A stretch of 17,597 bases of DNA from JBBRHF01 sp038223055 (GCA_038223055.1 JBBRHF010000079.1:1-17597), one strand, 5' to 3'. Positions 8,376-16,496 are shown, counted from the first letter of the stretch. Numbers and translations: made by a program. Notes: generated by a model from the sequence alone, not told the origin.

Positions 8376-9479
8376 GTGGACGCACATCGGGGAACAGCGA
8401 GCGCACCGCGCCGGCGCTCACGCCGAGTCCGGGAGGCGGAGGTGCTTGCCCTGCGTCGGCTGAACGCTCTCGGGGTCGACCCCGGGCTGGCCGGGCCGTC
8501 TGGGTTGGCCGGGCCGTCTGCGTCGGCCGGGGCGACTGGGCTGGCCGGGCCGTCTGGGCCAAACGCGGCAGGCTGGGTCCCGCGACCACCACCCCCATCC
8601 CCGCCAGGGCCACCGAAATTCGAGGCCCGGCAGCCCCCATCCCCGCCACGGCCACCTCCGTCCGCGCCGGGCCCAGCGCCGCCCGCGCTTCGGCCACCGC
8701 CGTCCGCGCTTCGGCCACCCCAATCCCCGCTTTGGCCACCCCAATCCCCGCCACGGCGCGGGGCGTTGCCGGCCGCAGTGAGCGACCGACTGCCGCCACA
8801 GGTCCAGCGACTGCTGGTCGCACCCACACCGAAGGCCGTAGTCGGCATCGCGATCCTGGCGGCGCTGGGCTTCCTGCTCGGTCTGACCTACTTGTGGATG
8901 GCGCGGCCGTCGACCCGACCAGCCGCGCCGTTGCACCGTGCCATCCCGTCGGTGGTCGCAGGCGTGGGCGGATCAACGGCCTCGCCACCGAGGCCGGGTG
9001 GCTCCCCGCGATCCCCGGCGCCCTCGTCCGCGGCGCAAGTCGTGGTGCATGTCGCGGGTGCCGTTCGTCGGGCAGGTCTGGTCCGCCTGGCCGCGGGCGC
9101 TCGGGTGGCCGACGCGCTGCGGGCCGCAGGTGGCCCGTCGAGGTCCGCCGACGTCGCGAGCGTCAACCTGGCGCGGGCGGTGGTCGACGGTGAGCAGATC
9201 GTAGTCCTGCGCCGAGGTCAGGTCGCGATGCCCGGCGCAGGCTCAGCGGGACCCTCGGTCGGCCGGCCCCCCTCGGCGGCTCCCGGTGCGCTGCTCGATC
9301 TCAACACCGCGACCGTCGACCAACTGCTGGAGCTTCCCGGCGTCGGCCCCGTCCTGGCTCAGCGGATCCTCGACTGGCGCCAGCGCACCGGTCGCTTCAG
9401 CACCGTCGACGAGCTGCAAGAGGTTTCCGGCATTGGCCCGGCCAAGTTCGCCGACATCCGAGGGCGGGTGCGGGTGTGA
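8376..9479 (+). CDS. comEA: ComEA-type DNA-binding competence protein with long Pro-rich N-terminus
   Basis: ComEA anchors in the membrane and binds incoming double-stranded DNA outside the cell, passing it to the ComEC channel. The 367-residue protein has a single membrane helix at about 154-175, a SLBB-like domain (VVVHVAGAVRRAGLVRL, from 222) and a C-terminal helix-hairpin-helix pair (306-367) with LNTATVDQLLELPGVGP and ELQEVSGIGPAKF. The first 150 residues are unusual: a short basic region, then GLAGPS repeats, then a long proline-rich tract, presumably cytoplasmic. The GTG start at 8376 is supported by a TAGCGT box 6 bases upstream. The stop overlaps the comEC GTG, so they form an operon. 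Whether this organism is naturally transformable is not known; comEA/comEC are widespread in actinobacteria without shown competence. Confidence 0.93.
   Translation: MDAHRGTASAPRRRSRRVREAEVLALRRLNALGVDPGLAGPSGLAGPSASAGATGLAGPSGPNAAGWVPRPPPPSPPGPPKFEARQPPSPPRPPPSAPGPAPPALRPPPSALRPPQSPLWPPQSPPRRGALPAAVSDRLPPQVQRLLVAPTPKAVVGIAILAALGFLLGLTYLWMARPSTRPAAPLHRAIPSVVAGVGGSTASPPRPGGSPRSPAPSSAAQVVVHVAGAVRRAGLVRLAAGARVADALRAAGGPSRSADVASVNLARAVVDGEQIVVLRRGQVAMPGAGSAGPSVGRPPSAAPGALLDLNTATVDQLLELPGVGPVLAQRILDWRQRTGRFSTVDELQEVSGIGPAKFADIRGRVRV
8484..8555 (+). repeat. 18-bp tandem repeat in comEA
   Basis: Four 18-base units encode GLAGPS, GLAGPS, ASAGAT and GLAGPS. Three of the four are nearly identical at the base level; the third is diverged. 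The period keeps the reading frame. Confidence 0.9.
8685..8747 (+). repeat. 21-bp tandem repeat in the comEA proline-rich region
   Basis: Three 21-base units with the core CGGCCACC or TGGCCACC encode the LRPPPSA / LRPPQSP / LWPPQSP series. Shorter echoes (CCCCCATCCCCGCCA, PPSPP) occur upstream around 8590-8660, so the whole proline tract probably grew by local duplication. Confidence 0.8.
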
Positions 9480-11893
9480 GCGCCGCCGCGGTCGGGGGTT
9501 CCCCGCGGGAGGTCGGGGGGTCCGCCGGGGAAGTCGGGGGGTCCGCCGGGGAGGTCGGGGGGTCCGCCGGGGAGGTCGGGCATTCCCCTCAGGACGGCCG
9601 GGCATCGGTTGACCTGCGGCTGGCCTTGCCCGCGCTGGCCGCGTGGCTGGGTTGCTTCGTCGGGCTGGCAGCCGACGTGCGCTGGGTGGCTTCCGGCGCC
9701 GCCGCGGCGGTCAGCGCCGCAATGCTGGCTTGGCGGTTCCGCCTGGCGGCTGCCACCGCGGTTCTGCTCTGCCTGGCGACAGGTCTCGGCGTCGCCGGGC
9801 TGCGGGTGGCGGCCCTGCACGCCGGCCCGGTGCCCGAGCTGGGTCGAGCGCATTCGGTGGTGACCGCGACCCTGGTCCTGACGGCCGACGCGCGACGCGT
9901 CACCGCCGCCACCCACGGGATCGACCGGGGTCGAGCCCTCATCGTCGTACCGGCCCGGCTCGAGCTCATCGTCGCTCGCGGTCGCCAGGTGCGCATCCGC
10001 AGCCCCGTGCTTGTTCTGGCGGACCACGGCCGGTGGAGCGGGCTGCTGCCGGGGCAGCGGGTGGTGACCGCCGGGCGCCTTGGGCCGGCCCGGCCCGGCC
10101 AACCCGTCAGCGCCGTGCTCAGTGTGCACGGTGCGGGTCGGCTGCTGGGTCGCCCAAGCTTGGTGCAACGCGCCGCGGGAGACCTTCGGGCGGGGCTGCG
10201 CCGCGCCGTCGCCGACCTACCCCGCGACGAGCGCGGGTTGGTGCCGGGGCTCGTCGTCGGCGACACAACCGCCATGCCGCCAGAGCTCGAAGACGACTTT
10301 CGCACCGCAGGGCTCACTCACCTCAACGCGGTGAGCGGCGCCAATCTCGCCATCGTGTGCGGCTTCGTCCTCTACGTCGGGCGCTGGGCCGGTCTGCGCG
10401 GCCGCTGGTTGCCCGCGGTCGGCCTGGGCGCTCTGGTGGGCTTTGTCGTCCTCGCGCGCCCGCAGCCGTCGGTGCTGCGCGCCGGTGTCATGGGACTTGT
10501 CGCGCTCGTCGCGCTGGGCACGGGCCGGCGGCGCGGTGGTCTCGCGGCCCTCGCGGCCGCGATGCTGGGGTTGCTGCTGGTCGACCCGTGGCTGGCCCGG
10601 TCCTATGGCTTCGTGCTCTCGGTGCTGGCGACTGCCGGCCTGTTGCTGCTCGCCCCGGGGTGGGCTGACGCCCTGCACGCCCGCGGCGTGCCGATGCCCC
10701 TCGCCCAGGCCCTTGCCGTTCCGGCGGCGGCGCAGACCGTGTGCGCGCCCGTCATCGCGATGCTGTCCGGGCAGATCAGCCTCGTCGCGGTGCCGGCCAA
10801 CCTGCTAGTAGCGCCGGCCGTCGCTCCCGCGACGATCCTCGGCGTGCTCGCCACGCTGTCGAGCGCGCTCGCCGACGGCCTGGCCCGGCCGATCGCGCAT
10901 CTGGCCGGGTGGCCGGCCTGGTGGATCGTGACGGTGGCCCGACGCTCAGCGGGAGTCTCCTTTGCCTCGACCGGTTGGACGGCGTCACCGTCCGGCGCGG
11001 CGGGCTTGGCGGTGGGGACCGTTGTGGCAGTGGTCGTGGGGCGTCGGGTCGCTGCTCGAGCCCGCTATCTCGCTGCTGCTGCGGTGATCTTCCTCGCCGC
11101 CGCTTTCGCGGTCTCCCTTCGCCCTGCGTGGCCACCCCCTGGCTGGCTGCTGGTGGCCTGCGACGTCGGGCAGGGCGACGCGTTGGTGCTCGCGGCCGGT
11201 TCCGGCGGAGCCGTCGTGGTTGACGCCGGCCCGGATCCGCGTGCGGTCGACGGGTGCCTGCGCGATCTCGGGGTGCGCCGCGTGTCGGTGGTCGTGCTGA
11301 CCCACCTGCACGCCGACCACGTCGAGGGCCTGCCCGGCGTGCTGCACGGCCGCCGGGTGGGTCAGGTCTTGCTCGGTCCGTACGACGAGCCGGCGGGTGA
11401 GCTCCGCCGCGTCCGGGGCTGGACGGCGGCGGCAGACGTGCCTGTCCAGCGGGTCGTCGTGGGGGAGCGGGACGCGGTCGGGTCGCTGACCTTCCAGGTC
11501 CTGTGGCCGGCCCGTGTCATCGAGGATGGCTCGGTGCCCAACAACGCCAGCATCGTGATGGTGGTCGAGCTGGCCGGGGTGCGGATGATGCTCACCGGTG
11601 ACATCGAGGTGGCAGCACAGCGGGCGCTGCTGGCCCGGTGGCACGCCGGGCCCATGGACGTTCTCAAGGTTGCCCACCACGGGTCGGCTAACCAGTCGCC
11701 TGACCTACTCGATGCGCTGCGCCCCCGGCTGGCGTTGATCAGCGTGGGGGTGGGCAACGACTACGGGCACCCGGCCACGAGCACGCTGCGGCGACTGACG
11801 GGTCTGGGTGCCGTCGTCGGGCGCACCGACCGCGACGGAGATCTCGCCGTCGTCGGGTCGGTCGAAGGCCTGCGACTGGTCACCCGACGGTGA
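9476..11893 (+). CDS. comEC: ComEC/Rec2 DNA-uptake channel protein
   Basis: ComEC forms the inner-membrane channel that imports single-stranded DNA during transformation. The 805-residue protein has an N-terminal repeat tail (residues 7-34), membrane helices and a soluble domain. The Competence core holds GLVVGDTTAMPPELEDDF and HLNAVSGANLAIV from residue 258 and is followed by many helices. A C-terminal metallo-beta-lactamase domain begins near CDVGQGDALVL and has the metal motif HLHADH (610-615), MLTGDIE and KVAHHGSANQS. The metal-binding motifs look intact, so the nuclease-like domain may be active. The GTG start overlaps the comEA stop by four bases. It ends 24 bases before the stop of the convergent VOC gene. 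Confidence 0.95.
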   Translation: MSAAAVGGSPREVGGSAGEVGGSAGEVGGSAGEVGHSPQDGRASVDLRLALPALAAWLGCFVGLAADVRWVASGAAAAVSAAMLAWRFRLAAATAVLLCLATGLGVAGLRVAALHAGPVPELGRAHSVVTATLVLTADARRVTAATHGIDRGRALIVVPARLELIVARGRQVRIRSPVLVLADHGRWSGLLPGQRVVTAGRLGPARPGQPVSAVLSVHGAGRLLGRPSLVQRAAGDLRAGLRRAVADLPRDERGLVPGLVVGDTTAMPPELEDDFRTAGLTHLNAVSGANLAIVCGFVLYVGRWAGLRGRWLPAVGLGALVGFVVLARPQPSVLRAGVMGLVALVALGTGRRRGGLAALAAAMLGLLLVDPWLARSYGFVLSVLATAGLLLLAPGWADALHARGVPMPLAQALAVPAAAQTVCAPVIAMLSGQISLVAVPANLLVAPAVAPATILGVLATLSSALADGLARPIAHLAGWPAWWIVTVARRSAGVSFASTGWTASPSGAAGLAVGTVVAVVVGRRVAARARYLAAAAVIFLAAAFAVSLRPAWPPPGWLLVACDVGQGDALVLAAGSGGAVVVDAGPDPRAVDGCLRDLGVRRVSVVVLTHLHADHVEGLPGVLHGRRVGQVLLGPYDEPAGELRRVRGWTAAADVPVQRVVVGERDAVGSLTFQVLWPARVIEDGSVPNNASIVMVVELAGVRMMLTGDIEVAAQRALLARWHAGPMDVLKVAHHGSANQSPDLLDALRPRLALISVGVGNDYGHPATSTLRRLTGLGAVVGRTDRDGDLAVVGSVEGLRLVTRR
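9494..9577 (+). repeat. 21-bp tandem repeat at the comEC 5' end
   Basis: Four 21-base units encode GGSPREV and three copies of GGSAGEV; a diverged fifth (GHSPQDG) follows. The last three units differ from each other by one base at most. They lie within the first 34 codons, before any membrane helix. Confidence 0.95.
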
Positions 11894-11917
11894 CTGTCCA
11901 CGCCCTCGTGTCGCCAG

Positions 11918-12331
11918 TCAGCCGGTCGACAGCGGAGCGTAGAGGTCGACCCGCACGCCGTCGGGGTCCAGCACCGTCGCGTAGCGCATGCCCCACACCG
12001 CGTCGAACGGAGTGACCGACGATCCTGCGCCGAGCGCGGCCAGCTCGTCGTGGCGCCGGTCGACGTCCTCGGGTGTCTCGCAACGGGCCGCGAGCGTGAG
12101 TCGTCCGGCGCCCGGACCGGACCAGGTGTCTTTCGCGAACGAGAGCATCACCTCCTCACTGTCGATCATGAGGCGGACACCGCCGAGGTCACATTCCAGG
12201 TGGGTCTCCAGTTCGGTGTCCGCGTCGGCTGGGTCGGGAAGGGCACAGCCCAGGGCGCGGTAGAAGGCCACGGTGCGAGGCAGGTCGGCGGCCACCAGCC
12301 CGATGGCGTCCAGGCGCGGGGGCGAAGTCAT
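11918..12331 (-). CDS. VOC-superfamily (glyoxalase-like) protein
   Basis: The 137-residue protein has the two beta-alpha-beta-beta-beta modules of the vicinal-oxygen-chelate fold. It opens with LDAIGLVAADLPRTVAFYRALG and ends with ATVLDPDGVRVDLYAPL. The family includes glyoxalases, dioxygenases and antibiotic-binding resistance proteins. The usual first metal His is not seen at the N-terminal strand (GLVAADL rather than xHxxxxV), so the function may be binding rather than catalysis. ATG at 12331 was chosen because the conserved fold begins right after it. The frame is open to 12427, but that extension is Arg/Gly/Pro-rich and overlaps nothing conserved. It sits alone on the reverse strand between comEC and holA, an insertion into an otherwise common gene order. 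Substrate unknown. Confidence 0.85.
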   Translation of the reverse strand: MTSPPRLDAIGLVAADLPRTVAFYRALGCALPDPADADTELETHLECDLGGVRLMIDSEEVMLSFAKDTWSGPGAGRLTLAARCETPEDVDRRHDELAALGAGSSVTPFDAVWGMRYATVLDPDGVRVDLYAPLSTG

Positions 12332-12799
12332 GGGGGCACCGTGGTTGCGTCGGAGGGCTGGCATCCCCGGACTGCCCGCCGATCGGCGGCTGCACGTGCC
12401 GGCCACGGGCACCCTCAACCCCCCCACGTGGCGATTTAGGGTGGCAGCCAGGCACTCTAGGTGGCTGGTGTCTTTCGGAAAATATCACGTGCAGTAACAA
12501 TGATCAAGACTCTGACCAGCATCGATTACCGTATGCAATCGGCATTTTCCGGCAATCAAGCCGTTTGACTCCAGCCTCCTAGGTGTGATGGGGATCGTGG
12601 CCGATGTCGAGGGCTGACCGCTCGGGTGGCTGTCAGCCGGGGATGACAGTGGCGGGGAAAACCGGGAACGTCCCTTGGGCAGAGCCGCACCCGCCTGGTT
12701 TGGTCCCAAGACGGCCCGCCGGTCGCTCCGGGCGCTCGCTGGACCCCCGAGTTTCAGTGGCCGCAGGTCTGTCACCGCGAGCCGGTAGCCTTCGAGCCG
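12332..12799. other. Spacer with a 44% GC island upstream of holA
   Basis: Between the VOC gene and holA there is no recognisable gene. Bases 12471-12570 contain 44 G/C of 100, far below the surroundings. The patch includes an 8-base inverted repeat (CGGAAAAT 12476-12483, ATTTTCCG 12544-12551) and a TAGGGT box at 12437-12442 just upstream of it. It also holds a 22-codon frame from ATG 12500 to TGA 12568 with no ribosome-binding site and poor GC3. A small hairpin (CTGTCA 12630-12635, TGACAG 12644-12649) lies further down. A regulatory RNA, a regulator-binding region or a foreign remnant are all possible. Confidence 0.45.
12786..12791 (+). promoter_or_regulatory. -10 box of a probable leaderless holA promoter
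   Basis: TAGCCT lies 8 bases before the ATG at 12800, and no Shine-Dalgarno sequence is present. Confidence 0.45.
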
Positions 12800-13954
12800 A
12801 TGGCTACCACCCCGAGCGCGGCGCCGCGCGACCCCTCCGCCCCGCGCGACCCCTCCGCCCCGCGCGACCCCTCCGGCCCGCGCGACCGCTCCGGCCCGCG
12901 CGACCGCTCCGCCCCGCGCGTCCGCTCGGTCCGGCCTGTCGCCTCCGCGCTGACTGCCCGGTCGGGTCCGGCCGCGGTGACCCTGGTGACGGGGCCCGAA
13001 GACCTGCTCCGGGACCGCGCCGTGGCCGCCATCAAGGCAGCCGCCCGGGCTGGCGCAGATGCTGGCTCCGGTGTGGGCTCGGCGGCAGCCCCGACCATCG
13101 AGGTCACCGAGCTGGCGGTCGCCGGGCGCCCGCCCCGCGGGTTCACGGGCGGGTCCAGCCCCTCCCAGTTAGAGGAACCCAAGGTCGTCGTCCTGCGCGA
13201 TCTCCTGGATGCCTCCGACGAGCTGGCCGCCGAGATCCGGTCCTACCTCGCGGACCCCGCGCCCGACACCGCTGTCGTGCTCGTGCACGGCGGAGGGGTC
13301 AAGGGCAAGGCGCTGCTCGACGCGGTGAAAAAGGCCGGCGCGACAGTCGTGGAGTGCAAAGCGGTCAAGTGGGAGAGCGACAAGGTCGCGTTTGCGGTCA
13401 ACGAGGTCAAGCAGGCGGGTCGGCGGATCACCGGCGACGCCGCCGCTGCGCTGGTCGACGCCGTCGGCAACGACCTGCGAGAGCTGGCCAGCGCGTGCAG
13501 CCAGCTCGTGTCGGACACGACGGGGACCGTGGACAGGAGCGTCGTCGAGCGCTACCACGCGGGCCGGGTCGAGGTCACCGGTTTCAAGGTGGCCGACGCC
13601 GCGGTCGAGGGGCGCTGCGAGGACGCCCTACGGCTGCTCCGCCAGGCCCTCGCCACCGGTGCGGACCCCGTTCCGGTCAACGCTGCGCTTGCCATGGCGC
13701 TGCGCAACTTGGCCCGCGTCGGAAGCGCGTCCCGGACGACTCGGCCCGACGACCTCGCCCGAGAACTGGGTCTCGCCCCGTTCATCGTGCGCAAGGTTCG
13801 CGGCCAGCTCGGGGGATGGACCGAAGACGGGGTGGCTGTGGCCATCACGATCGTTGCCCGTGCCGACTGGCAGATTAAGGGGGCCGGCACCGACCCGGTC
13901 TACGCGATCGAGCAGGCTGTCGTCGGCGTGGCCCGGGCCCGCAGCCATCGGTGA
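12800..13954 (+). CDS. holA: DNA polymerase III delta subunit (HolA)
   Basis: The delta subunit opens the beta sliding clamp as part of the clamp loader during replication. The 384-residue protein is longer than the usual 310-340 because of a tail of about 55 residues made of PRDPSA-type repeats. The conserved part begins at VTLVTGPEDLLRDRAVAAI and includes EPKVVVLRDL, then DTAVVLVHGGGVKGKALLDAVKKAG, VECKAVKW and the domain III region ending in ARELGLAPFIVRKV. The middle, AAALVDAVGNDLRELASACSQL, is typical of the family. An upstream start would have to pass through the low-GC spacer, and the TAGCCT box 8 bases upstream supports ATG 12800. A 424-codon frame overlapping it from 12604 is an Arg/Pro-rich shadow. 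Confidence 0.93.
   Translation: MATTPSAAPRDPSAPRDPSAPRDPSGPRDRSGPRDRSAPRVRSVRPVASALTARSGPAAVTLVTGPEDLLRDRAVAAIKAAARAGADAGSGVGSAAAPTIEVTELAVAGRPPRGFTGGSSPSQLEEPKVVVLRDLLDASDELAAEIRSYLADPAPDTAVVLVHGGGVKGKALLDAVKKAGATVVECKAVKWESDKVAFAVNEVKQAGRRITGDAAAALVDAVGNDLRELASACSQLVSDTTGTVDRSVVERYHAGRVEVTGFKVADAAVEGRCEDALRLLRQALATGADPVPVNAALAMALRNLARVGSASRTTRPDDLARELGLAPFIVRKVRGQLGGWTEDGVAVAITIVARADWQIKGAGTDPVYAIEQAVVGVARARSHR
12824..12931 (+). repeat. 18-bp tandem repeat at the holA 5' end
   Basis: Five 18-base units (12824-12913) encode PRDPSA twice, PRDPSG, PRDRSG and PRDRSA; a degenerate sixth (PRVRSV) ends at 12931. Adjacent units differ by one or two bases. They begin nine codons into the gene. Confidence 0.95.
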
Positions 13955-13987
13955 GGGACTGCCGAGGGACGAGGTGACATTCTCGCT

Positions 13988-14080
13988 GTGGTGACACTGC
14001 CCGATGAAGTTCACGATGGCGCCGAGTGCGAGGAGAAATGTGAGGGCTGCAAGCACGTCGGCTGCATATCCATGGTGTGA
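13988..14080 (+). CDS. Candidate cysteine-rich micro-ORF after holA
   Basis: A 30-residue frame (GTG 13988 or GTG 13991) lies 33 bases after the holA stop and in its frame. It has four cysteines spaced C-x3-C-x2-C-x4-C (residues 14, 18, 21, 26) and two histidines (9, 23) in an acidic and lysine-containing context, which would suit a small zinc- or iron-sulphur-binding peptide. About three quarters of third codon positions are G or C, lower than the neighbours. A weak -10-like GACATT ends 6 bases before GTG 13988. The opposite strand reads as a hydrophobic stretch from GTG 14056, which is what an antisense of charged codons tends to give. I do not recognise a family, and chance is a real alternative. 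Confidence 0.3.
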   Translation: MVTLPDEVHDGAECEEKCEGCKHVGCISMV

Positions 14081-14099
14081 CCTGTGGTGGAGTGAGCGT

Positions 14100-14360
14100 C
14101 TATAGCGCCGCGGCGCGCTTGGCCATCGCCGACTTCTTGTTGGCGGCCTGGTTGGCGTGGATCACGCCCTTGCTCGTCGCCTTGTCCAACGCCCGCGAGG
14201 CGCTGACCAGCGCTTCGGTCGTCTTCGCGGCGTCGCCGCTGTCGGCGGCCGCGCGGAAGCGACGGATCGAGGTCCGCAACGAGGACTTGACCGCCTTGTT
14301 GCGCTGGCGGGCCTTCTCGTTGGTCTTGATCCGCTTGAGCTGGGACTTGATGTTCGCCAC
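14100..14360 (-). CDS. rpsT: 30S ribosomal protein S20
   Basis: S20 is a helical protein that binds 16S rRNA early in 30S assembly. The 86-residue product begins MANIKSQLKRIKTNEKARQR and ends in NKKSAMAKRAAAL, typical of the family in length and sequence. The start is GTG at 14360, with GAGG about nine bases upstream as the ribosome-binding site. It is transcribed away from lepA, leaving a 228-base divergent region. It converges with holA and the micro-ORF. An unusual start codon for S20 is also known in enterobacteria, where it helps autoregulation; whether that applies here is not shown. Confidence 0.98.
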   Translation of the reverse strand: MANIKSQLKRIKTNEKARQRNKAVKSSLRTSIRRFRAAADSGDAAKTTEALVSASRALDKATSKGVIHANQAANKKSAMAKRAAAL

Positions 14361-14435
14361 GAAGGAGCCTCAGATGCAGTGGAGTGATGTCAGTCGGAAC
14401 GTTCCGCGCATGCCGGAGGCACGCTGCGACGGACC

Positions 14436-14465
14436 AGACTAGCAACCGTGGCCCACCAGCACCAA
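14436..14465 (-). promoter_or_regulatory. rpsT promoter in the divergent region
   Basis: On the reverse strand, TTGGTG (14460-14465) and TAGTCT (14436-14441) are separated by 18 bases and face rpsT. They predict a leader of roughly 70 bases before the GTG. That leader holds a perfect 12-base palindrome, CGGAACGTTCCG (14395-14406). Unlike most promoters in this window, this one is not leaderless. I see no equally clear promoter for lepA in the same interval. Confidence 0.55.
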
Positions 14466-14588
14466 AACACCGCACCGCCGAAGAACCGGACCCCCACCAC
14501 ACCCCCCGACCCGGCAATATTTGCATGATCGTGGCGGACGGGGTTGTGGGAGGATGGAACCCGACAGACCACATCCCACCGACCCTGG

Positions 14589-16463
14589 ATGCTCGTGCGC
14601 CCGAATGCCCCGGAGCCCAGCCGCACCGACCCCGCGCTGATCCGCAACTTCTGCATCATCGCCCACATCGACCACGGCAAGTCGACCCTCGCCGACCGCA
14701 TGCTCCAGATCACCGGGGTGGTGGACGCACGCAGCATGCGGGCGCAGTACCTCGACCGGATGGACATCGAGCGCGAGCGCGGCATCACCATCAAGAGCCA
14801 GGCCGTGCGGCTGCCGTGGGACGCGCCCGCTGGCGGAGCGTCAAAAGCGCAGCGCTCGACGTACATCCTGAACATGATCGACACCCCCGGCCACGTCGAC
14901 TTCACATATGAGGTGTCGCGCTCGCTGGCCGCCTGCGAGGGTGCCGTCCTGCTCGTCGACGCAGCCCAGGGCATCGAGGCGCAGACGCTGGCTAATCTCT
15001 ACCTGGCCCTGGAGAACGACATCCGGGTCATCCCTGTCCTGAACAAGATCGACCTGCCGGCGGCCCAGCCGGAGAAGTACGCCGCGGAACTCGCCCGCAT
15101 CATCGGCTGCGACTCGGGCGACGTGCTGCGGGTCAGCGCCAAGACCGGGGTCGGTGTCGGTGCCCTGCTGGACGAGATCGTGCGGCTGGTGCCCTGCCCG
15201 ACCGGCGACGCCGACGCCCCGGCCAGGGCGATGATCTTCGACAGCGTCTACGACGTCTACCGCGGGGTCGTCACCTACGTGCGCGTCATCGATGGCCACC
15301 TGTCCCCGCGGGAGAAGATCCTGATGCTCTCGACCGGGGCCACCCACGAGATGCTCGAGATCGGGGTGATCTCGCCCGAGCCGGTGCCCTCGGTGGGCCT
15401 CGGAGTCGGTGAGGTCGGCTACCTCATCACCGGGGTGAAGGACGTCCGTCAGTCCAAGGTCGGGGACACCGTCACCAACGCCAACAAGCCCGCCACCGAG
15501 GCGCTGCACGGCTACAAGGAGCCGCGCCCGATGGTGTTCTCGGGGCTCTATCCGGTCGAGGGATCGGACTACCCCGTCTTGCGCGACGCCCTCGAGCGGC
15601 TTCAGCTCAACGACGCGGCCCTGGTGTGGGAGCCCGAGACCTCCGCGGCGCTGGGCTTCGGGTTCCGCTGCGGCTTCCTTGGACTGCTCCACCTGGAGAT
15701 CGTGCGCGAGCGAATGGAACGCGAGTTCAACCTCGACCTGATCGCCACCGCCCCCAACGTCGTCTATCGAGTGGTGATGGACGACGGATCCGAGCGCACC
15801 GTGACCAATCCGAGCGAGATGCCGAGCGGCCGGGTGGCCGAGATCTACGAGCCGATCGTGCGCGCCACGGTCCTGTCCCCGAGCGACTACATCGGGCCGA
15901 TCATGGAGCTCTGCCAGGGCCGGCGCGGCACGCTGGGCGGGATGGACTACCTCTCCGAGGACCGGGTCGAGCTGCGCTACACCTTGCCGCTCGCCGAGAT
16001 CATCTTCGACTTCTTCGACGCCCTGAAGTCCAAGACCCGAGGCTATGCCTCGCTGGACTACGAGATCGAGGGCGAGCAGGTCGGCGACCTGGTCAAGGTC
16101 GACATTTTGCTGCAGGGCGAGGGCGTCGATGCGTTCAGCGCGATTGTGCACAAGGACAAGGCCTACGCGTACGGCGTGCAGATGACCCAGCGCCTGCGCG
16201 AGCTGATCCCGCGCCAGCAGTTCGAGGTGCCGATTCAGGCCGCCATCGGCGCCCGCATCATCGCCCGCGAGAGCATCCGCGCGATCCGCAAGGACGTGCT
16301 GGCCAAGTGTTACGGCGGGGACATCACGCGCAAGCGCAAGCTGCTGGAGAAGCAGAAGGAGGGCAAGAAGCGGATGAAGATGGTGGGCCGGGTCGAGGTC
16401 CCCCAGGAAGCCTTCATCGCGGCGCTCTCGACCGACTCGGCCGGCGACAAGGCGAAGAAGTAG
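14589..16463 (+). CDS. lepA: Elongation factor 4 (LepA), back-translocating GTPase
   Basis: LepA is a ribosome-associated GTPase that affects translocation and 30S biogenesis. The 624-residue protein has all the GTP motifs: AHIDHGKST (25-33), RGIT, DTPGH (98-102), NKID (152-155) and SAKTGVG. These are followed by domains II to IV and the LepA-specific C-terminal domain ending in KRMKMVGRVEVPQEAF. Length is normal. ATG 14589 was chosen because conserved residues start about 12 codons later (TDPALIRNFC). A GTG at 14595 or a TTG at 14544 are possible; GGGAGG at 14548-14553 is too far upstream for 14589. It is divergent from rpsT. Confidence 0.97.
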   Translation: MLVRPNAPEPSRTDPALIRNFCIIAHIDHGKSTLADRMLQITGVVDARSMRAQYLDRMDIERERGITIKSQAVRLPWDAPAGGASKAQRSTYILNMIDTPGHVDFTYEVSRSLAACEGAVLLVDAAQGIEAQTLANLYLALENDIRVIPVLNKIDLPAAQPEKYAAELARIIGCDSGDVLRVSAKTGVGVGALLDEIVRLVPCPTGDADAPARAMIFDSVYDVYRGVVTYVRVIDGHLSPREKILMLSTGATHEMLEIGVISPEPVPSVGLGVGEVGYLITGVKDVRQSKVGDTVTNANKPATEALHGYKEPRPMVFSGLYPVEGSDYPVLRDALERLQLNDAALVWEPETSAALGFGFRCGFLGLLHLEIVRERMEREFNLDLIATAPNVVYRVVMDDGSERTVTNPSEMPSGRVAEIYEPIVRATVLSPSDYIGPIMELCQGRRGTLGGMDYLSEDRVELRYTLPLAEIIFDFFDALKSKTRGYASLDYEIEGEQVGDLVKVDILLQGEGVDAFSAIVHKDKAYAYGVQMTQRLRELIPRQQFEVPIQAAIGARIIARESIRAIRKDVLAKCYGGDITRKRKLLEKQKEGKKRMKMVGRVEVPQEAFIAALSTDSAGDKAKK

Positions 16464-16474
16464 CACCCACCCGG

Positions 16475-16496
16475 ATCCGGCACCGCGCAGCCGGAT
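16475..16496. terminator. Short hairpin after lepA
   Basis: ATCCGG (16475-16480) pairs with CCGGAT (16491-16496) around a 10-base loop, 11 bases after the lepA stop. No T-run follows. It is a weak candidate. Confidence 0.3.

Noticed and set aside
12500..12568. 22-codon ORF in the low-GC island
   Set aside because: No ribosome-binding site, no TANNNT box at the right distance and no codon bias typical of the genome; kept only as a note in the spacer.
12604..13878. 424-codon forward frame overlapping holA
   Set aside because: It is Arg/Pro/Gly-rich and out of frame with the recognisable HolA sequence; its repeats are the holA repeat read in another frame.
13628..14056. Reverse-strand frame starting with a hydrophobic helix downstream of rpsT
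   Set aside because: The hydrophobic run is antisense to the charged Cys-rich frame and the rest is antisense to holA; no ribosome-binding site seen.
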